From an uncultured Clostridia bacterium (GTDB taxonomy: Bacteria; Bacillota; Clostridia; Oscillospirales; CAG-382), in contig CAJOMW010000020.1 in assembly GCA_905235695.1 (NCBI GenBank), forward strand, positions 1-19,353: 19,353 nucleotides of DNA. Direction: 5' to 3'. Below the pieces are notes generated by a model, which saw only the letters and a list, made by a program, of their open reading frames with translations, made no database searches and was not told the DNA's origin. The stretch's first letter is position 1. Each line of letters begins with the position of its first letter. Positions 15,986 through 19,353 of the stretch are shown piece by piece. A program made the position numbers and the translations under genes.

Positions 15986-16146
15986 GCAATCAATTATGCC
16001 CCAAATGTCAAACAGGTTTAGAGAGCTATCAGCTTGATCCGAGAAGCGAAGCGTGTCCGTATTTAGCTTGCCATACAGGAGAAAGCTGTTCCTTTTTCAA
16101 GCCGCTAAAAGAAGAAAGCGAGAGTGATACAGATGAGGGAGTTTGA
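15982..16146 (+). CDS. Small Cys-rich protein, probable zinc-binding (54 residues)
   Basis: Begins MSNQLCPKCQTGLESYQLDP and carries C6-x2-C9 followed by a Cys cluster in ACPYLACHTGESC (Cys 29, 34 and 40, with His 35), then an acidic tail EESESDTDEGV. The Cys spacing suggests a small zinc-ribbon-like fold; the family is not recognised. The ATG overlaps the parB TGA (ATGA) and has AAAGGAG 8 bases upstream, so it is translationally coupled to parB. A longer in-frame start 13 codons up has no comparable ribosome site. Its 3' end overlaps the following gene by 14 bases. Cytoplasmic; role unknown, perhaps accessory to partition or transfer. Confidence 0.65.
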   Translation: MSNQLCPKCQTGLESYQLDPRSEACPYLACHTGESCSFFKPLKEESESDTDEGV

Positions 16147-16744
16147 AGTAACCGTAACGGAAACCCTGCAACGAACCGTAACTGTCGAAGCGGATTCAAA
16201 AGACGATGCCTTGCAAATGGTTGAAGATATGTACCGAGATTCCGAAATCATTTTAGACAGCGAAGATTATGCCGGAGTTGAGTACAGCTCAAACGAAGGA
16301 AAGGAAATTGAAAAAGAAAACACAATGGAAGTCCTGCTTGTTAAGCCCGGTCAGTATGCAGAAATGACCGAGATAAAAGCAGGACTTTCTTCTATGCAGG
16401 AAATTGTCGGAGGAGATATTCAGGCAGCATATTTTTTCTCTGAGCCTGTTGCCTTAATTTGTAACGAGGAGGGCAAATTCAATGGTATGAGATTGAACAG
16501 AGCCGTAAAAGACGAAAACGGAAATATGCTTGATATTATTGCCGGAACCTTCTTTATATGCGGACTTGGAGAAGAAGATTTTACATCCTTACAGCCGGAA
16601 TATCGTGAAAAGTTTGAAAAGATGTTCAAAAATCCCGAAGCATTTTTGAAAATGGGCAAAGGCTTTATGGCAATTCCGATTGAACCCGAAAAAGCAAATC
16701 ACCCAAAGGAAAAACCAACAAAAACACACGGACAGGAGCTTTAA
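16133..16744 (+). CDS. DpnD/PcfM-like plus DUF3846 fusion protein
   Basis: 203 residues in two recognisable parts. Residues 1-55 (REFEVTVTETLQRTVTVEAD, then SEIILDSEDYAGVEY) are typical of the short DpnD/PcfM family found next to rep/par genes of Gram-positive conjugative elements. Residues about 65-185 (MEVLLVKPGQYAEMTEIKAG, GGDIQAAYFF, ICNEEGKFNGMRLNRAV, IIAGTFFICG) match DUF3846. The internal Met65 has no well-placed ribosome site, so this is read as one fused protein. The ATG at 16133 is preferred to a GTG three codons upstream; both have weak ribosome sites, and translation is probably coupled to the overlapping upstream gene. Function is unknown for both parts; cytoplasmic. Confidence 0.8.
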   Translation: MREFEVTVTETLQRTVTVEADSKDDALQMVEDMYRDSEIILDSEDYAGVEYSSNEGKEIEKENTMEVLLVKPGQYAEMTEIKAGLSSMQEIVGGDIQAAYFFSEPVALICNEEGKFNGMRLNRAVKDENGNMLDIIAGTFFICGLGEEDFTSLQPEYREKFEKMFKNPEAFLKMGKGFMAIPIEPEKANHPKEKPTKTHGQEL

Positions 16745-16745
16745 A

Positions 16746-16787
16746 ATGAAATTAAAATTTTTAAGTTATAGGTATATTCCACCTTAG
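16746..16787 (+). other. 13-codon open frame, possible remnant of a deleted gene
   Basis: ATG, 13 codons (MKLKFLSYRYIPP) and TAG, starting two bases after the stop of the DUF3846 gene. The start looks like the beginning of a small element-borne protein that breaks off at once. Nothing after it continues a recognisable protein before the next ribosome site at 16831. It may be chance. Confidence 0.2.
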
Positions 16788-16844
16788 CGGATATGTACAC
16801 AGTTTAATCAAATCAAATTAAAGATAATATGGAGGTATTTCAAA

Positions 16845-19353
16845 ATGAAGCTTAAAGAAAATCTTAAATCAATTCTTTCATCGGTGCTTGCCTTGACTTT
16901 GCTTTTGAGTGCAATGCAGATTACCACAACCTATGCGGCACAGTCTAATGAATATGTCGATCCCGCCGATGTATGGATGAGCGCTAACGGCAGAACAAAC
17001 GAGTTTGATATGAACGCAACCGTAACCTATGAAACAGGTTATTGTACGGTGTGTAACAGGGATACCCTTGGTATGACCTATCGTGTTCCCGAATACACAA
17101 AATCAGGCGAAACAGCGTTAAATCGTGGCGTAAGATATTCAGACGGAACTTGCATTGACGGAGTATCCAAAGGTAATCTTGACAGCGGATTGCCCGGACA
17201 GGACGCATATTTCACTTCGTACCATTGGACAAAATCTGTTTGCCAGACCTGCGGCACGATAAACAGTGTTGATGGTCCCGGCGATTACGATTTTAACAAG
17301 AATGTATATTGCCTAAATCCATGCGACTACAATTTCTTTTTGGATTTTGATGCTACGACTTACGAACCGTATAACGAGCAGTATCATAATGCTGTTTTAA
17401 AAGCCGGAAAGTATTGTCAGTTTTGCAAGGGTACAAAGGAGCGTGGAACAAACAAGCGTGAAGCACACAATTTTACAGAAGTTGTTGACGCACAGCTTGG
17501 AAATAACCGTTTCTATATTCACGAACATTGTGATGACTGCGGTTACGAAACAAGCGAATATGTAACAGCAAAATCTGTTGTTTCTTCCTATTACGGAAAT
17601 GTTGACGGCGAAGCACATACTCTGACTGTATCGGATTTATCCGACAGTGGCGTTAAAACATCTATCAGATACGGAACGAGCGCTGATAGTTGTACTTTGA
17701 CTTCCGCACCGAATTATACACAAGCCGGATATAACACAGTGTATTACAAAATCACTTATTCCTACGATGGCGAGAGTATGACGGAAAACGGTGTAAGCTA
17801 TGTATGGCTGCTTGACGAGCCTGAAACAAATATCACAATCCTTATTCCCGATTTAGAGACAAAGAATGATACGCACGAACACGATTACAGATATATCGAA
17901 ACCGTACCGCCTACTTGCGATACTTTGGGATATGAGAGATGGCAGTGTGCAGAGTGGAGTGCGGCGGTTTGGAAAAGAAGAATTATGTTCCGCTGACAGG
18001 ACATAATTACGAAACTGTTTCAATCAGAGAAGCGACCTGCACACAGGGCGGTTTGACACTCCATCTTTGTAAATCCTGCGGTGATTTCTATACGGAAACC
18101 ACACCGATAGGTTCGCACCACTATCATACAAAGAATGTAAATCCCAATTGTCAGAGCGTAGGATATACAGAACATAAATGTGAGGTTTGCGGTGACACAT
18201 ATATTACCGATATTCAGCCGCTTGTTTCACACGCCTTTGACACGCCTTTGAACGTATTACAAAAGCCCCGACTTGCACGGATAAAGGTTATACAACTTCC
18301 ACTTGTGCGGTTTGTGGTTTGACCTATGTATCTGATTATACCGATGCAATGGGACACGATTGGGACGAAGGGCATACCGTTACCAATTCGACCTGCGAGG
18401 GCGAGGGCGTAATCGAATACCATTGTAAAAATTGTGACGAAAAGATGATAAAATCGACCTCTGCAAACGGTCACAGACCGGGCGTAGCTGCAACCTGTAC
18501 CGAACCGCAAATTTGTGAGGACTGCGGAACTATCTTACAACTCCCGATACCTACGAAAGCAGAGTGATTGCCCCGACTTGTACGGCTATGGGCTATACAA
18601 TTTTCAATTGTAAGGACTGCGATGATACCTATACGGGCGATTACACAGATAAAGCTCCTCATCACTATTATAAGACTGTAACACAGCCCACTTGCACATC
18701 AAGCGGATATACGACATACACTTGTGCAAATTGTGATGACGAATATGTATCTGACTATACCGACAAAACACCGCATAAATTTAAGGCAGTTGTAACCGAA
18801 CCTACTTGTACAGAGTTTGGTTTTGCCACTTATACCTGCGAAGATTGCGGAGAAAGTTATGTATCTGATTACACCGATAAAACACCCCATAATTACAATA
18901 AGCAGGTTGTAGCTCCTACCTGTACTGAACACGGTTATACGGTATATACTTGCCCCGACTGCGGTAATGAATATATCGGTGACATTACAGACTGCGAACA
19001 GCACAGTTATAAGGAAACGGTGATCCCACCGACTTGTACTGAAATGGGTTATTCTGTTTTCACTTGCGAAAGCTGCGGGCTGCGGAGATGAATACAAGGG
19101 TAATTATACAGACAAGCTTCCGCATAGCTATAAGGCAGTAATAACAAATCCGACTTGCACGGAATTTGGTTTTACGACATATACTTGTGAAAAATGCGGA
19201 GACAGTTATGTTTCAGATTACACGGACAAGCTCGAACACGATTATACGGTAGCGGTAACAGAGCCTACTTGCACAGAGTTCGGTTTCAGCACATATACTT
19301 GTAAAAACTGCGGACACTCATATATTGCTGACTATACCGATAAAGTTCCTCAT
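16845..19353 (+). pseudogene. Secreted Cys-rich repeat surface protein, broken by four frameshifts and cut by the window edge
   Basis: The ATG has GGAGGT 8 bases upstream. Residues 1-32 are a signal peptide: KLKEN, hydrophobic SSVLALTLLLSA, cleavage near TYAA. An N-terminal region of about 340 residues with CxxC pairs (TVCNRDT, CQTCG, CQFCKG, CDDCG) follows, then repeats of the form PTCTExGxxxYTCxxCGxxYxxDYTDKxPH. The frame opened at 16845 stops at 17994-17996. The coding sense continues in other frames from about 17957, 18240, 18540 and 19079, each time resuming the same repeat. Three shifts are exact tandem duplications (17952-17961, 18229-18250, 19072-19085); the one near 18540 is a small net loss of one base modulo 3. 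As read, only a 383-residue secreted fragment would be made. The intact protein would exceed 830 residues and probably sits on the cell surface; no anchor is visible here. Probable cargo gene; function not known. Confidence 0.75.
18564..19353 (+). repeat. 114-bp tandem repeats coding 38-residue Cys-rich units
   Basis: Seven units start at 18564, 18678, 18792, 18906, 19020, 19141 and 19255. Each is 114 bases, except unit five (121, because of a 7-bp duplication) and unit seven (cut by the edge). Every unit has C6, C16 and C19 (C-x9-C-x2-C) and, in most, H33 after YTDK. More divergent units precede these from about 17890. The spacing could hold a zinc ion or form disulfides. Confidence 0.8.

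Larger units (their letters stand above)
12451..19353 (+). mobile_element. Left part of an integrated plasmid-like or conjugative element (ICE-like)
   Basis: The interval carries, all on the plus strand, a tyrosine integrase, a RepA_N replication initiator, ParB, DpnD/PcfM-DUF3846 and a secreted repeat protein, an order familiar from Firmicutes integrative conjugative elements. It is clearly more AT-rich than the chromosome to its left. The left boundary is inferred from repeats beginning at 12451 and is uncertain by about 100 bases. The right end, any transfer genes and the second attachment site are outside the window, so mobilisation ability cannot be judged. Confidence 0.75.

Noticed and set aside
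17952..19085. Programmed ribosomal frameshifting in the surface gene
   Set aside because: No slippery heptamer with a downstream structure is seen; the shifts coincide with tandem duplications whose removal restores the repeat unit.
18564..19353. CRISPR array
   Set aside because: The 114-bp period has no unique spacers and is coding, with conserved Cys and PTC motifs in every unit.

Overview
The window looks like a chromosomal segment of an uncultured gut-type clostridial Firmicute (class Clostridia), interrupted at about 12.45 kb by the left end of a plasmid-like or conjugative integrated element. Support for the host: strong AGGAGG-type ribosome sites, a Firmicutes pair of M16-like proteins (YmfF/YmfH) with lgt and folD, a rubrerythrin typical of anaerobes, and a very large cyclic-glucan-synthase-like protein. 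The left 12.4 kb is moderately GC-rich; the part right of about 12.5 kb is clearly more AT-rich with different codon use.

Layout. Minus strand, 3885 down to 1: one promoter drives ymfF-like, ymfH-like, lgt and folD (cut by the window edge), spaced 24-31 bp apart. Minus strand, 11621-3948: one intact ~2557-residue membrane enzyme with a glycosyltransferase domain, a glycoamylase-like domain and a GH94 phosphorylase domain, ended by a hairpin terminator that includes its stop codon. Plus strand, 11749-12526: a rubrerythrin gene with a strong promoter and a dyad over its start region; its 3' end is frameshifted.

Element, 12451 to beyond the right edge: an attachment/arm-site region with repeats, a tyrosine integrase, a 53-residue protein, a RepA_N-type replication initiator with three 15-bp repeats inside the gene (a candidate origin), a frameshifted ParB, a small Cys-rich protein, a DpnD/PcfM-DUF3846 fusion, and a secreted Cys-rich repeat protein (114-bp repeats) running off the end. 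Integration, replication and partition genes come first; the surface protein looks like cargo.

The most unusual signal is a cluster of six frameshifts between 12.3 and 19.1 kb, while the 11.6 kb to the left, including a 7.7-kb reading frame, is clean. Three are exact short tandem duplications of 5, 11 and 7 bp in the surface-protein gene, and removing each copy restores the repeat motif exactly. One is consistent with a deletion between TTAA microhomologies in parB. This is either a real hypermutable or decaying locus or an assembly problem, and read data would decide it.
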